Assembly: GCF_029945965.1 (NCBI RefSeq)
Contig: NZ_JAQSDO010000015.1
Span: 871,952-935,951, forward strand
Source of the DNA: Thermomonas sp.
GTDB lineage: Bacteria; Pseudomonadota; Gammaproteobacteria; Xanthomonadales; Xanthomonadaceae
Direction of reading: 5' to 3'
DNA: 64,000 bases
Positions within the stretch are counted from its first letter, which is position 1. Every line of letters starts with the position of its first letter. Below the pieces are notes generated by a model that saw nothing but the letters and a program-made list of their open reading frames with translations, ran no database searches and had not been told where the DNA came from. Both the position numbers and the translations under genes were made by a program. Below are positions 8,198-17,909 of the stretch, one piece after another.

Positions 8198-10068
8198 TAC
8201 GTCTCCTGTGTTCCCGTTGTGTCCCGTGCCATGCCATGCAGGCTGGTCCAGATCCGTTCCGCCAAGGCCCGGTTGATGCCATCAACCTTGGCGATATCGT
8301 CCACTGCCGCCGCCTTCAATCCCGACAGACCACCGAAATGCCGCAACAGGTTAGCGCGTCGGCGCGGTCCAATACCGGCGATGTCTTCCAGGCGGCTGGT
8401 GCTGCGTGCCTTCTGCCGACGCCCGCGGTGGCCGGTGATGGCGAAACGATGCGCTTCGTCGCGCACCTGCTGGACCAGTTGCAGGCCCGGTGAAGCAGCG
8501 CCTGGCTGGATTTCACGGCCATCCGGCAGTAATAGGGTTTCATCACCAGGCTTGCGCGCAGGCCCCTTGGCCACGCCGACCAGCGCAACGCCGGCAACGC
8601 CACTTTCCTGCAACGCCGTCTGTGCCTGCGCGACCTGCCCGGCGCCACCATCGATCAACAGCACGTCCGGTAGCACCGCATCCGGGTCGCCCTCGGCCGC
8701 AGGCCGGAACCTTCGTTGCAAGGCCTGGTGCATGGCCGCGTAGTCGTCGCCCGGCTCGATCCCGGCGATGTTGTAGCGCCGATACTGGCTGCGCACCGCG
8801 CCGGTGGCATCAAACACCACGCAGGACGCGACGGTGGCCTCGCCCATGGTGTGACTGATGTCGAAACACTCGATACGTTTCGGCGTTTCGGCCAGCCCCA
8901 GCATCTCGCGCAGGTCTTCCACTCGTGCCTGCTGGGCGCTGCTGCTGGTCAATTCCGTCGCCAGGGCGAGTTCTGCATTGCGGCGTACCAGGTCCAGGTG
9001 CGCGGCGCGCTCACTACGCACATTGCATCGCAATTCGACAGTGCGGCCGACATGGCCGGCCAACGCAAGTTCGATCAGTTCGCGGTCGGGGATGTCGCGA
9101 TCCAGCACGATTTCGCGCGGAGGCGGTTGCTCGGCGTAGTACTGCGAGACGAATGCCGCCAGTACTTCAGCGGCGCTGTCCTCGCCATTGGTCTTCGGGA
9201 AGAACGCGCGCGTGCCGAGGTTGCGGCCGTCGCGAAAGGCCAGCAACATCACGCAAGCCGACGCACCCTGCATCGCCACCGCCAGCACGTCGAGGTCAGC
9301 ATTGCGGCCATCCACATACTGCCGCGCCTGCAGCTTGCGGATGGTGGCGATCAGATCACGCAGGCGCGCGGCATTTTCGAAATCAAGATGCTCGCTGGCC
9401 GCCTGCATCGCGGCGGCAAGTTCATCGCCAAGTTCTTCGCTACGCCCTTCCAGGAACAGGCTTGCGCGACGCACCGCCTCTGCGTAAACGGGTGCATCGA
9501 TAAGTCCCACGCAGGGCGCGCTGCAACGGCCGATCTGGTACTGCAGGCAAGGCCGGCTGCGGTTGCGGAACACGCTGTCCTCGCAGCTGCGCAACTTGAA
9601 CAGCTTGTGCATCAGGTTGAGGGTGTCGCGCACCGACACTGCGCTTGGATACGGACCGAAATAGCGACCGGCAATGGCGCGTGGGCCGCGATGGAATGCC
9701 AACCGCGGCCACTCTTCCTGGGTCAGCAGCACGAACGGATAACTCTTGTCGTCGCGCAGCATCACGTTGTAACGCGGCTGCAGCGATTTGATCAGCTGGT
9801 TTTCCAGCAGCAGCGCATCGGCCTCACTGCGAGTGACGGTGACCTCGATCCTGGCGACCTGCGCCAGCATCGACATGATCCGGGTCGATTTCGGCGTCGC
9901 ATTGAAATAGCTGCCGACCCGGTTGCGCAACGCACGCGCCTTGCCGACGTAGAGCACGTCGTCATTGGCATTGAACATCCGGTACACGCCAGGCGCGGCC
10001 AGCAGGCCCGCAGCGGTCACTTTGCCGTCGAAGGCGGGCGTGGTGTCGTCGGGCTTGCGCCGGCTCAG
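8197..10068 (-). CDS. uvrC: Excinuclease ABC subunit C (UvrC)
   Basis: Dual-incision nuclease of nucleotide excision repair. The order is: GIY-YIG domain (PGVYRMF...LYVGKA), a four-cysteine segment (CEDSVFRNRSRPC, GRCSAPC) that may hold an Fe-S cluster, UVR motif, RNase H-like C-terminal nuclease (FDISHTMGEATVASC) and tandem helix-hairpin-helix (IAGIGPRRR, VDGIN). The ORF track extends far upstream through the phosphatase gene. The conserved FDGK near the N-terminus means translation begins before the GTG at 10020. The nearest candidates are CTG at 10068 (AGGG six bases upstream, overlapping the preceding stop) and GTG at 10128. I use 10068 (623 aa), with the start uncertain. Confidence 0.92.
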   Translation of the reverse strand: MSRRKPDDTTPAFDGKVTAAGLLAAPGVYRMFNANDDVLYVGKARALRNRVGSYFNATPKSTRIMSMLAQVARIEVTVTRSEADALLLENQLIKSLQPRYNVMLRDDKSYPFVLLTQEEWPRLAFHRGPRAIAGRYFGPYPSAVSVRDTLNLMHKLFKLRSCEDSVFRNRSRPCLQYQIGRCSAPCVGLIDAPVYAEAVRRASLFLEGRSEELGDELAAAMQAASEHLDFENAARLRDLIATIRKLQARQYVDGRNADLDVLAVAMQGASACVMLLAFRDGRNLGTRAFFPKTNGEDSAAEVLAAFVSQYYAEQPPPREIVLDRDIPDRELIELALAGHVGRTVELRCNVRSERAAHLDLVRRNAELALATELTSSSAQQARVEDLREMLGLAETPKRIECFDISHTMGEATVASCVVFDATGAVRSQYRRYNIAGIEPGDDYAAMHQALQRRFRPAAEGDPDAVLPDVLLIDGGAGQVAQAQTALQESGVAGVALVGVAKGPARKPGDETLLLPDGREIQPGAASPGLQLVQQVRDEAHRFAITGHRGRRQKARSTSRLEDIAGIGPRRRANLLRHFGGLSGLKAAAVDDIAKVDGINRALAERIWTSLHGMARDTTGTQET

Positions 10069-10559
10069 AACCGGCCCTGCCGGATGCGTTCGACGACGCC
10101 CGACGCCGCAGCATCGACCAGTTTCCACGCCCGCGCGAAATCGCGCGGATCGCCGCAGTACGGATCCGGCACGTCCTTCTTGCCGAGTCCACTCCATTCC
10201 ATCAGCAGTTCGACATCGGCATGTGCGGTGCGTGGCTTGCGGATGCGTGCGTCGTGCAGGATCGTGCGGTCCGCGCACAGGATGAAATCGAAGGTGGTGA
10301 AATCCTCCAGCGTCAACGCGCGTGCGCGCTGTTCCGAAATGTCCACGCCATGTTTGGCTGCGCATGCAATCGCGCGCTCGTCCGGCGCATGACCGACATG
10401 TGAGCGACCGGTTGCCGCCGAATCCACATGCACCTTCGCCTCCAGTCCGGCCTCCCGCAGGCGCGCGCGCAGCACGCCCTCGGCCATCGGCGAACGGCAG
10501 ATATTGCCGAGGCACACCATCAATACCCCCAAGGGTCTTGCTTTCAGAGTGCTACCCAT
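10065..10559 (-). CDS. Low-molecular-weight protein-tyrosine-phosphatase family protein
   Basis: Cytoplasmic phosphatase of 164 aa with the P-loop C-x5-R as CLGNICRS near residue 16 and the general-acid motif DPY (VPDPYCGD) near residue 130. The ORF track starts earlier, but the family begins at MGSTLKARP, so I take ATG 10559, which overlaps the end of kdsB by eight bases. Homologues act on protein phosphotyrosine, some on polysaccharide tyrosine kinases; no partner kinase is visible here. ArsC-type arsenate reductases share the fold, but the DPY motif and the LMW-PTP P-loop favour a phosphatase. Confidence 0.92.
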   Translation of the reverse strand: MGSTLKARPLGVLMVCLGNICRSPMAEGVLRARLREAGLEAKVHVDSAATGRSHVGHAPDERAIACAAKHGVDISEQRARALTLEDFTTFDFILCADRTILHDARIRKPRTAHADVELLMEWSGLGKKDVPDPYCGDPRDFARAWKLVDAAASGVVERIRQGRF

Positions 10560-11322
10560 TACGTCGTTGCCACTCCTGTTCTGCACGTGCCAGGTCGTCT
10601 GGCGTGTCAACGCCGGGCGAGAATGGCGATGGCGCAAGTCGCACCGCGATCCGCCAGCCTGCTTCCAGCGCGCGAAGTTGTTCCAGTGATTCAGTCTGTT
10701 CCAGTGATCCCATCGGCAATGCCGCGAACGCCTGCAATGCGGAGACACGATACCCATAGATGCCGATGTGCCGAAGCCAGCGCCCCTCCGGCATCACGGT
10801 GCGATCGCGGGCAAACGCATCGCGCGGCCACGGCACCGGCGCGCGGCTGAAATACAGCGCATCGCCATTGCCTGTCACCACGACCTTCACCGCATTCGGA
10901 TCCAGCAAGCTGTCGATGTCGTCGATCAATGCCGCCAGCGTCGCGATGCCGGCGCCACTTTCAGCCACTGCATTGGCCACGCAGGCGATGCCGTCTACCG
11001 GTGCAAAGGGTTCATCACCTTGCAGGTTGACCACGATGGTGTTGTCGTCCCAGCCAGCGATGCGTGCGCATTCGGCCAAGCGGTCGGTGCCGCTCGCATG
11101 CTTGATCGAGGTCATCGCGACATGCACACCGCTGCCCGCCAATGCATCGGCGATGCGGGCGTCATCGGTGGCCACCCAGACCTCGCACGCACCAGCCTGC
11201 AAGGCGCGACGGGCGACATGCAGGACCAAGGGTTCACTACCGATCAGGCGCAGCGGCTTGCCGGGCAAGCGTGAGGCGGCATAACGGGCGGGAATGGCGA
11301 CGACGAAATCGGGCGTGCTCAT
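10552..11322 (-). CDS. kdsB: 3-deoxy-manno-octulosonate cytidylyltransferase (KdsB)
   Basis: Activates Kdo with CTP to CMP-Kdo for transfer onto lipid A, in the cytoplasm. The 256-aa product has the nucleotide-binding start [16 protein letters not shown], the conserved NLQGDEPF near residue 95 and PxPWPRD (PVPWPRDAF). The ORF track starts further upstream in the repeat region; I take ATG 11322, where family similarity begins. The start lies about 25 bases from a repeat copy (11347-11369). It is grouped with lpxK and msbA, so Kdo activation, lipid A phosphorylation and export are encoded together. Confidence 0.96.
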   Translation of the reverse strand: MSTPDFVVAIPARYAASRLPGKPLRLIGSEPLVLHVARRALQAGACEVWVATDDARIADALAGSGVHVAMTSIKHASGTDRLAECARIAGWDDNTIVVNLQGDEPFAPVDGIACVANAVAESGAGIATLAALIDDIDSLLDPNAVKVVVTGNGDALYFSRAPVPWPRDAFARDRTVMPEGRWLRHIGIYGYRVSALQAFAALPMGSLEQTESLEQLRALEAGWRIAVRLAPSPFSPGVDTPDDLARAEQEWQRRNG

Positions 11323-11346
11323 GCCGCGATTATCGCCCGGCACCGC

Positions 11347-11369
11347 AAAAAGGGGTCGGGGTGAAGTTT
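11347..11369 (+). repeat. Isolated copy of the AAAAAGGGGTC-type repeat
   Basis: AAAAAGGGGTCGGGGTGAAG followed by TTT differs by two bases from the left arm of the adjacent inverted-repeat element. It lies in direct orientation 11 bases before that arm, in the kdsB-lpxK gap. Confidence 0.7.
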
Positions 11370-11380
11370 CACGCCGATTA

Positions 11381-11465
11381 AAAAAGGGGTCAGAGTGAAG
11401 TTTCCTGACCAGAATCGTTGGCGGCCGCGCAGAATCGGCAGGAAATTCACTCTGCCCCCTTTTTG
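11381..11465. repeat. 85-bp inverted-repeat element overlapping the 3' end of lpxK
   Basis: Arms 11381-11408 and 11438-11465 are near-perfect inverted copies of about 27 bases (core GGGGTCAGAGTGAAGTTTCC in one arm), with a 29-base centre. Similar sequences are, to my recollection, dispersed in Xanthomonadales and other gammaproteobacteria, possibly linked to REP-type mobilisation. The right arm supplies the last codons and stop of lpxK. No transposase gene is present. Confidence 0.75.
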
Positions 11466-12472
11466 CCCACCAACTTGTCGAGCAATGCAGTCCAGAACGT
11501 TTCCGGCATCCGCGCCTGCACCGGCACCGAATACCATTGCGCACCTGCGAAACCTGCGCATTTGACCGCATCCTTCTCGGTCATCAGCACCGGGAGCTGG
11601 CTGCCAAAATCCAGATCTTCGGCCTGATAGGCATGGTGATCGGGAAACGCGTGCGGTACCACCGCGATGCCGAGCTCGCGCAAAGTCGCGAAGAATCGAT
11701 CGGGATCGCCGATCCCGGCAACCGCATGCACACGTTGGCCCGCGAATGCCGTCAGCGCCTGTGAACGTCCACCCCGGATTGGCAAGGCCTCGATCACCTG
11801 CAGCCGCATCGGCCATTCACCCACGCCGGCCGCAGGAAGTATTGCAGCATCGTCCAACACCCCCAGGTTGAGCACCCGGAACGTGCAATCGGCGGCACGT
11901 TCGATCGGTTCGCGCAGCGGACCTGCGGGCAATAGTCGACCGTTGCCATAGCGACGGCGCACATCGACGACTTCGATTTCGATGTCTCGGGCCAGGCGGT
12001 AATGCTGAAGGCCGTCGTCGCAGACGATTACATCGCAACCTGCTTTGGCCAGCGCCTGGGCAGCCGCCAGGCGGTCGCGATCCACCCGCACTTTGGCACC
12101 GGTGCTGTGCGCGATCAGCAAGGGCTCATCGCCGCTGAGTGCGGCATCACTGCCGGGCTCGACCCAACGCGGCGTTTTTGCTTCGATGCGGCCATGCCCG
12201 CGACTGGCGACACCTGGCGTAAAGCCGGCAGCGCGCAGGCGCCGGACAATCGCAATCGTCAGCGGGGTCTTGCCAGTGCCACCAGCGACGATATTTCCGA
12301 CCACGACCACCGGCACGCCCGGATGCCGGCTGCGCTTGATGCCGCTGCGGTAGAGCTTGCGTCGCAAGCCAGTGACTGCGCCATACAGGACTGAAACCAC
12401 GCGCGCATGGATCGGCGGGGAACTGCCGTCATGCCACCACGCTGGCGGCTGCGGCAGCGTTTTGCGGGTCAT
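11447..12472 (-). CDS. lpxK: Tetraacyldisaccharide 4'-kinase (LpxK)
   Basis: Membrane-associated kinase that phosphorylates the 4' position of the lipid A precursor to give lipid IVA. At 341 aa it has the usual length. The atypical P-loop [13 protein letters not shown] lies near residues 57-69, with RGHG, DDGLQH (near 151) and [17 protein letters not shown] further on. The start overlaps the msbA stop by four bases. The final residues (about KKGAE) and the stop codon are written in the right arm of the adjacent inverted repeat, so the C-terminus may have been altered by its insertion. Confidence 0.95.
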   Translation of the reverse strand: MTRKTLPQPPAWWHDGSSPPIHARVVSVLYGAVTGLRRKLYRSGIKRSRHPGVPVVVVGNIVAGGTGKTPLTIAIVRRLRAAGFTPGVASRGHGRIEAKTPRWVEPGSDAALSGDEPLLIAHSTGAKVRVDRDRLAAAQALAKAGCDVIVCDDGLQHYRLARDIEIEVVDVRRRYGNGRLLPAGPLREPIERAADCTFRVLNLGVLDDAAILPAAGVGEWPMRLQVIEALPIRGGRSQALTAFAGQRVHAVAGIGDPDRFFATLRELGIAVVPHAFPDHHAYQAEDLDFGSQLPVLMTEKDAVKCAGFAGAQWYSVPVQARMPETFWTALLDKLVGKKGAE

Positions 12473-14220
12473 GCGCCTTGCTCGCGGAACTGCATGGCAT
12501 GCAGGTGCGCATACACGCCACCGGCCGCCATCAATTCAGCGTGCGTACCCTGCTCCACCAGCTTGCCGTCATCGAGCACGAGTACTTGATCGGCATGTTC
12601 GATGGTCGAGAGTCTGTGCGCGATCACCAATGTCGTGCGATCCGGGATCAGGTGTGCCAGTGCATCCTGCACCAGCCGCTCGGATTCGTTGTCGAGCGCC
12701 GCAGTCGCCTCATCCAGGATCAGGATCGGCGCGTCCTTGAGCATCGCCCGGGCAATCGCCAGGCGCTGGCGTTGGCCACCGGACAGCTTGCCGCCCTTGG
12801 CGCCGATCGACGCATCGATGCCCGCTGGCATGCGCGAGACGAATTCCGCAGCATTGGCATCGCGCACGGCTGCTTCGATGCGTTCCTTCGCCGCGCCCTG
12901 CGATTCGCCGTAGGCGACGTTGTCAGCCACGCTGCCATCGAACAGCATCACCTGCTGGCCAACCAGGGCGATCTGCCGACGCAGGTCGGCGAGCGCATAC
13001 TCGGACAGCGGATGACCGTCCAGTAGTACTTGGCCGCTCTCGGGTTCGTAGAAACGCGGGATGAGTTTGATCAGGGTCGACTTGCCACTGCCGGATCGCC
13101 CGACGATCGCGGTAACCGTGCCGGGCCGGGCGACGAAGCTGATGCCATGCAGTGCCGGCGTGGCCTGGCCGTCGTAACGCGCACCAACATCGCGAAACTC
13201 GATCAGGCCGCCTGCGCGCTGCAAGGGCCGCGTGCCTTGATCGCGCTCGCTGGGTGCATCCAGCACCGAGAACAAACGATCGGCCGAACTTATGCCCCGC
13301 TGCAGCATGCTCTGCACACTGGTCAGCTGGCGTAGCGACGGCACCAGGTTGACCATCGCCGTCATCAATTTGGTGAAACCACCAGCAGTAAGCCGGCCGT
13401 GTGCGGCTTCGAAACCCGCCGCCACCAGCATCACTGCCATGCCGATCGCGCCCAGCACCTGCACGTACATCGACAAGGTGCCGCGGGTGACCTCGATTTT
13501 CAACGACAGGTTCACGTTGCGCTTGGTCTGCTCGCCATAGCGCGCCATTTCCGTGGCCTGCGCGCCGTAGGTCTTCACTTCCTGCTGTGCATTCAAGGCT
13601 TGGTCGGCGGTCTGCAACATGTCCGCCGAGGCTTCCTGGATCGCATGGTTGAGCCGGCGGTAGCGCTTGCCGACCTTGCCCATCATCCACGCCATCATCG
13701 GCGCCAGCAGCAACAGCACCAGCGATACCCGCCAGCTGGTCGCCAGCATCACGATCAGGGTGGCGATGATTCCCAGCGTGTTGCTGACCATCACCTTCAA
13801 CGAATCCACTGCAGCCTGCGCCACCTGTTCGCTGTCGGCGCCGAGCTTGGTCAACATCGAGGGGACCGGTTCGGAATCGAAGCGCGAACCCGGCAAAGTC
13901 AAGTACTTCGCCATCATCTGCATGCGCAGGTCGCGCGCGACGTTGCGGCCAGAACGTGCAATGGCGTAGTCGCCAACCAGACCGAACAGGCCACGCGCCA
14001 TCAGCAGGAACACAAGGCCCGCGGGCAGCCAGTAGGTGAAATCATGTCGGACGAAAATGTCATCCACGATTGGCCCCAGCAGCCACAGGATCGCGCCGCT
14101 GGCACCGGCCTCCAGCAGCATCGCCAGCATGCCGATCGCGATCAGCCCCCAGTAGGGCCGTGCGTAGTGGCGCAGGCGCTTATAAGTGCTCGATGTGATC
14201 GATGTCGCGGTGTCGCTCAC
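12469..14220 (-). CDS. msbA: Lipid A export ATP-binding/permease protein (MsbA)
   Basis: Homodimeric ABC exporter flipping lipid A-core across the inner membrane. The 583-aa half-transporter has six membrane helices (about residues 20-315) and a C-terminal ATPase: Walker [10 protein letters not shown] near 378, signature [15 protein letters not shown] near 480, Walker [13 protein letters not shown] near 502 and the H-loop IAHRLST. It overlaps lpxK downstream and exbD upstream by four bases each. The msbA-lpxK-kdsB linkage supports lipid A export over a generic multidrug role. Confidence 0.93.
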   Translation of the reverse strand: MSDTATSITSSTYKRLRHYARPYWGLIAIGMLAMLLEAGASGAILWLLGPIVDDIFVRHDFTYWLPAGLVFLLMARGLFGLVGDYAIARSGRNVARDLRMQMMAKYLTLPGSRFDSEPVPSMLTKLGADSEQVAQAAVDSLKVMVSNTLGIIATLIVMLATSWRVSLVLLLLAPMMAWMMGKVGKRYRRLNHAIQEASADMLQTADQALNAQQEVKTYGAQATEMARYGEQTKRNVNLSLKIEVTRGTLSMYVQVLGAIGMAVMLVAAGFEAAHGRLTAGGFTKLMTAMVNLVPSLRQLTSVQSMLQRGISSADRLFSVLDAPSERDQGTRPLQRAGGLIEFRDVGARYDGQATPALHGISFVARPGTVTAIVGRSGSGKSTLIKLIPRFYEPESGQVLLDGHPLSEYALADLRRQIALVGQQVMLFDGSVADNVAYGESQGAAKERIEAAVRDANAAEFVSRMPAGIDASIGAKGGKLSGGQRQRLAIARAMLKDAPILILDEATAALDNESERLVQDALAHLIPDRTTLVIAHRLSTIEHADQVLVLDDGKLVEQGTHAELMAAGGVYAHLHAMQFREQGA

Positions 14221-14690
14221 TGGGTGGTGGCTCCACTCGCTCCTGCTGGCTGGCCGGTTGGCGAGCCTGGCTTGCCGGCTTCCGGCGCAGTTGCAATGGC
14301 CACCCGGTGGAAGCCCAGCTGGCCGATTGCATCCAGTGCGGTGACAACGGCCTGATGCTGGGTGCGCGCGTCGGCGCGCAGCAGTACCGGGCGATTACGG
14401 TCGTCGCCGGCGACATCGCGCAGGGATTGCTTCAGAGATTCCAGGTCGGTGCGCAGCACTTCACGATCGCCAACGAAATAGCGACCCTGCGCATTGATCA
14501 GCACGCTCAACGCCTTGGCCTGCACTTCGGCGGGCTGGCCATCGGCACGCGGCAGTTCGAGCTTGAGCACCGAGCGCGCATCAAACGTGGTGGTGATCAC
14601 GAAGAAGATCAGCAGGACCAGCATCACGTCGATCAACGGGATCAGGTTGATGTCCGGGTTGTCGTCCTGCCGGTGGTCCTGGATCCGCAT
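14217..14690 (-). CDS. exbD: Biopolymer transport protein ExbD
   Basis: Proton-channel partner of ExbB that energises TonB-type outer-membrane transport. The 157-aa protein has a short cytoplasmic N-terminus and one membrane helix (LIPLIDVMLVLLIFF, near residues 16-35) with the conserved proton-path aspartate, then a periplasmic domain. A proline/glycine/alanine-rich C-terminal tail follows residue 140. It begins 10 bases after exbB and overlaps msbA by four bases. No tonB gene is in the window, so the pair may serve TonB encoded elsewhere or another envelope task. Confidence 0.92.
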   Translation of the reverse strand: MRIQDHRQDDNPDINLIPLIDVMLVLLIFFVITTTFDARSVLKLELPRADGQPAEVQAKALSVLINAQGRYFVGDREVLRTDLESLKQSLRDVAGDDRNRPVLLRADARTQHQAVVTALDAIGQLGFHRVAIATAPEAGKPGSPTGQPAGASGATTQ

Positions 14691-14700
14691 GCGGCGCGCC

Positions 14701-15324
14701 TTAGCTACCCCTGGACCGCGGCAGCGCGTCCAGGGTGTCCATCAGGCGGATCGCCTCGTGCTCCATGTCCACGATATAGGCGGCGATGCGACCGCGGAAA
14801 TAGCGATGGAAAGCCAGCGCCGGGATCGCCACGATCATGCCTGCCGCCGTGCATACCAGCGCCTTGCCGATGCCGCCGGCCAATAGATTCGCGTCACCGA
14901 TGCCATGGTCAAGGATGCCCAGGAACATCTGGATCAGGCCGACCACGGTACCGAACAGTCCCAGCAGCGGGCCCGCCGCGGCAATGGTGCCCAGCGTGTT
15001 CAGGAAGCGCTCCATCCGATGCACCTGGTGGCGGCCGACGTCCTCGACGCGCTCACGAATTTCCTCGCGGCTGCGATGACGCACGTCCAGCGCGGCGGCC
15101 AACAAGGCGCCAAGCGGCGAGGTCGAGCGCAGGGAATCCACATGCGACGGATCCAGCAGCTTGCCGCGCGACACCCAGACCCGGACTTCCTCGCCCAAGC
15201 CGGGCGGCAGCACGCGAATGCGGCGCAGGCTCCAGAAGCGCTCGACGATGATGGCCAGCGCGATTGCCGACAACAACACCAGTGGGATCATTGGCCAACC
15301 ACCAGCCCGAACCAGTTCCAGCAC
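14701..15324 (-). CDS. exbB: MotA/TolQ/ExbB proton channel family protein
   Basis: Inner-membrane proton-channel protein of 207 aa with three membrane helices: one at residues 10-28 and two in the C-terminal half (TLGTIAAAGPLLGLFGTVVG, and the segment around GKALVCTAAGMIVAIPAL). The GLFGTV motif is typical of the family. The start is GTG at 15324 with GGAGG eight bases upstream. It is followed directly by exbD. TolQ is a possible alternative name, but the ExbD partner and linkage to msbA match the ExbB-type pair commonly seen before msbA. Confidence 0.92.
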   Translation of the reverse strand: MLELVRAGGWPMIPLVLLSAIALAIIVERFWSLRRIRVLPPGLGEEVRVWVSRGKLLDPSHVDSLRSTSPLGALLAAALDVRHRSREEIRERVEDVGRHQVHRMERFLNTLGTIAAAGPLLGLFGTVVGLIQMFLGILDHGIGDANLLAGGIGKALVCTAAGMIVAIPALAFHRYFRGRIAAYIVDMEHEAIRLMDTLDALPRSRGS

Positions 15325-15351
15325 GCGTCAATCCTCCGGCGCTTCAGGCCG

Positions 15352-17796
15352 TCATGTATCCGGCCGATAGCATAGCCCAGCCGCCCCGTTTCGCCGTCGC
15401 ACGGCATCCCACAAGCGCGGCCAGGACACCCGGCGTTCCTGCAATTGCAGCCCATCGGCGCCCAGCCAGACCCGCACTGCACCGGAACGCGCCGTGTCCA
15501 CGGCTTCTGCGCCGGAATCGCACCAACGCCGTACCACCACGGGTTTCGGATGGCCGAAACGATTGCCGGCCCCCGAGGAAATCAGCGCCAACCTCGCACC
15601 CGTGGCCTTGATGAATGCCGGACTTGAGGAGCCGGCACTGCCGTGGTGCGGCACCAGCACGACATCGTTGCGCACATCCTGGCGAGCGCGCCGCAATAGT
15701 GCCTGTTCGATCACCTCACCCATGTCGCCGGTCAGCAACGCGCTGCCATGCGCGGTCTCGATCCTGATCACGCAGGTGGATTCATTTCCCAGGTAGGGAA
15801 ACCACTTAGTCGGATGCAGCACGCGGAAGCGCACGCCATCCCATTGCCACGACTGCCCAGCTTGGCAGTTGGCGGTTCCGGGGGTCGGGCTGCCTTCGGG
15901 CGCCAGCATGATCGGCACCGGGAATGCGCGGGAAACCGCGGGCCAGCCGCCGGCATGGTCGTTGTCGCCATGGCTGACTACAGCGGCATCCAGCACATGC
16001 ACGCCGAGCGCATGCAAGGACGGCAGCACCGCACGCTCGCCGGCATCGTAGCCATCCTTGGTTGCAGGCCCCATGTCGTACAGCAGGCTGTGATGAGCGG
16101 TACGCACCAACACGGATAGCCCCTGGCCGACATCGATCACCTCCAGTTGCACCTCACCTTGGCGCGGCAGGTCGCGCGACGGCCACAGCAAGGGCAACCA
16201 CAGCAGCAATGCCAGCGGCTTGCCGGGCATGCCCCGCGGCAGCATCAGCCAGAACGCTGACAGCAGCGCCAGCGGCAAGGCGAACCAGCGCGGCTCGGGC
16301 AACCAGGCCATCGCCAGCGGGCTGTCGGCAATCGTGCGTAGCAGCGGCCACAGCAGGTCGAAGCACCATGCGGCCAGTTGCCACAGCACATCACCCCAGC
16401 CTGCGTGCAGGCTGTCGAGTAGTAGTCCCAGAAGTGCGAGCGGAATCACCACCAGGCTCCACCACGGGACTGCCAGGAGATTGGCGAACGGACCAGCGAA
16501 CGAGGCTTGCCCGAACAGCACCACCGACAATGGCAACAGCCCGAGCGTGGCCACCGCCTGCGCGCCCAGGAACCCACGCAACATCACGCCAATGCCGCCC
16601 TTGGCATCTGTCGGCAGGCACCACAGCAGCCAAGCCACGCCAGCGAAGCTCAGCCAGAATCCCGCGCTGAGCACCGCCAACGGATCCAGCAGCAATAGGG
16701 CGACGCAGGCCAAGGCCAGCGAATCCGGCATCCGTTGATGACGGCGCAGGCATCGCGCGAGCACCAGCACCGCAATCATCACCGCGGTGCGCAAGGTCGG
16801 CAGCGAAAAACCAGTCATCGCCGCATAGGCAAACGCGCCAAACACCGCCCCGAAACCCGCTGCGAACGGGCGCGGCAACCATCGGCAAAGTCCGGGCAGC
16901 AGCCACCAGACCGCGGCAGCCAGCAAGGCAAAGAAGCCTGCAACCAGGCCAACATGGAAACCGGAAATCGCGATCAGGTGGGTCAGTCCCGCGGCACGCA
17001 GCCTGGCCCAGTCATCGTCATCGAGGGCGCGGGTATCGCCCAGTGCCAGCGCGCGCACGAAGCGCGAGGTGGACGAAGGCACGGCGTGTGCGATGCGTGT
17101 GCTGCCTTGCTCCCGCCATGCCGCAATCCCGGTGGGTGGCGACAGCGGCTTGGCCAATGAAGGTTCCAGCACATACCCGGTTGCCGTGATCCGCGCCGCC
17201 AACGCCTGTTTCTCGCCATCGCCACCACCGGGATTTCGCAGTCCCTGCGGTGCACGCAGCCGCAATGGCAATCGCCAACGACTTCCGGCACGAAGCACTT
17301 CGCGCGCCCGAATGTCATCGTCGAACCAGCCCACCCGCAGGCGAGTTCCGCGCAGCGCAGACGGCTGCGCCTCGTCATCGTCAACCACGAATTCGAAACG
17401 CGTGCGGCGTGATTCGTGCACCGGCAGGTCGTCGATGTGACCACTGACGGTCAGCACCTTGTTCTCAAGCGCCAATGGCAATTGCATGTCCAGTGCGTGC
17501 GCGGCGTGCAAGCCGGTGAAGCCGAAGCCGGCGAACAGCATGCCAAGTAGACGCAGACGTCCACCACGCCATGTCAACCAGACTCCGATCAACAGCAGGC
17601 AAGTAGAGACTGGCCACGGCAACAGGGTCGGCATCAACAGGCAACCCATGCAACCTGCCAACAACGCCATGGCGCAACCCGGTCCGAACACGGGCATGGT
17701 CAATGCATTGCGCGATATCACCCATCCTCGCAAACGCGAGACCAGCGACGGTAGGTGGCGTGACGCCAGAGTGCTTGCGGGCAATGCAATGGCCAT
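15352..17796 (-). CDS. comEC: DNA internalization competence protein ComEC/Rec2
   Basis: Inner-membrane channel for single-stranded DNA uptake in natural transformation. The 814-aa protein has the full three-part layout: N-terminal helices and an OB-like segment (DUF4131, about 40-230), the multi-helix competence domain (about 240-520, starting near HLIAISGFHVGLVAG) and a C-terminal metallo-beta-lactamase-like domain with SHGDNDHAGG near residue 610, proposed in the family to degrade the non-transported strand. All parts are intact, so the gene looks functional. It ends 27 bases before the exbB start. Confidence 0.93.
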   Translation of the reverse strand: MAIALPASTLASRHLPSLVSRLRGWVISRNALTMPVFGPGCAMALLAGCMGCLLMPTLLPWPVSTCLLLIGVWLTWRGGRLRLLGMLFAGFGFTGLHAAHALDMQLPLALENKVLTVSGHIDDLPVHESRRTRFEFVVDDDEAQPSALRGTRLRVGWFDDDIRAREVLRAGSRWRLPLRLRAPQGLRNPGGGDGEKQALAARITATGYVLEPSLAKPLSPPTGIAAWREQGSTRIAHAVPSSTSRFVRALALGDTRALDDDDWARLRAAGLTHLIAISGFHVGLVAGFFALLAAAVWWLLPGLCRWLPRPFAAGFGAVFGAFAYAAMTGFSLPTLRTAVMIAVLVLARCLRRHQRMPDSLALACVALLLLDPLAVLSAGFWLSFAGVAWLLWCLPTDAKGGIGVMLRGFLGAQAVATLGLLPLSVVLFGQASFAGPFANLLAVPWWSLVVIPLALLGLLLDSLHAGWGDVLWQLAAWCFDLLWPLLRTIADSPLAMAWLPEPRWFALPLALLSAFWLMLPRGMPGKPLALLLWLPLLWPSRDLPRQGEVQLEVIDVGQGLSVLVRTAHHSLLYDMGPATKDGYDAGERAVLPSLHALGVHVLDAAVVSHGDNDHAGGWPAVSRAFPVPIMLAPEGSPTPGTANCQAGQSWQWDGVRFRVLHPTKWFPYLGNESTCVIRIETAHGSALLTGDMGEVIEQALLRRARQDVRNDVVLVPHHGSAGSSSPAFIKATGARLALISSGAGNRFGHPKPVVVRRWCDSGAEAVDTARSGAVRVWLGADGLQLQERRVSWPRLWDAVRRRNGAAGLCYRPDT

Positions 17797-17909
17797 GTCG
17801 CCAGCATGCCGACGCCCCGCCGCGCCAACGATCAGCGCAGGCGTGATTTCGGGGTCAGGAAACCCTGATTCCGCGCCTCGCTACTAAGCGGCTCGCTCCG
17901 AATGTCTTG

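Noticed and set aside
8716-10392. 558-aa plus-strand ORF opposite uvrC
   Set aside because: It lies wholly opposite recognisable uvrC and phosphatase genes and has no family-like motif. High GC makes long open antisense frames common.
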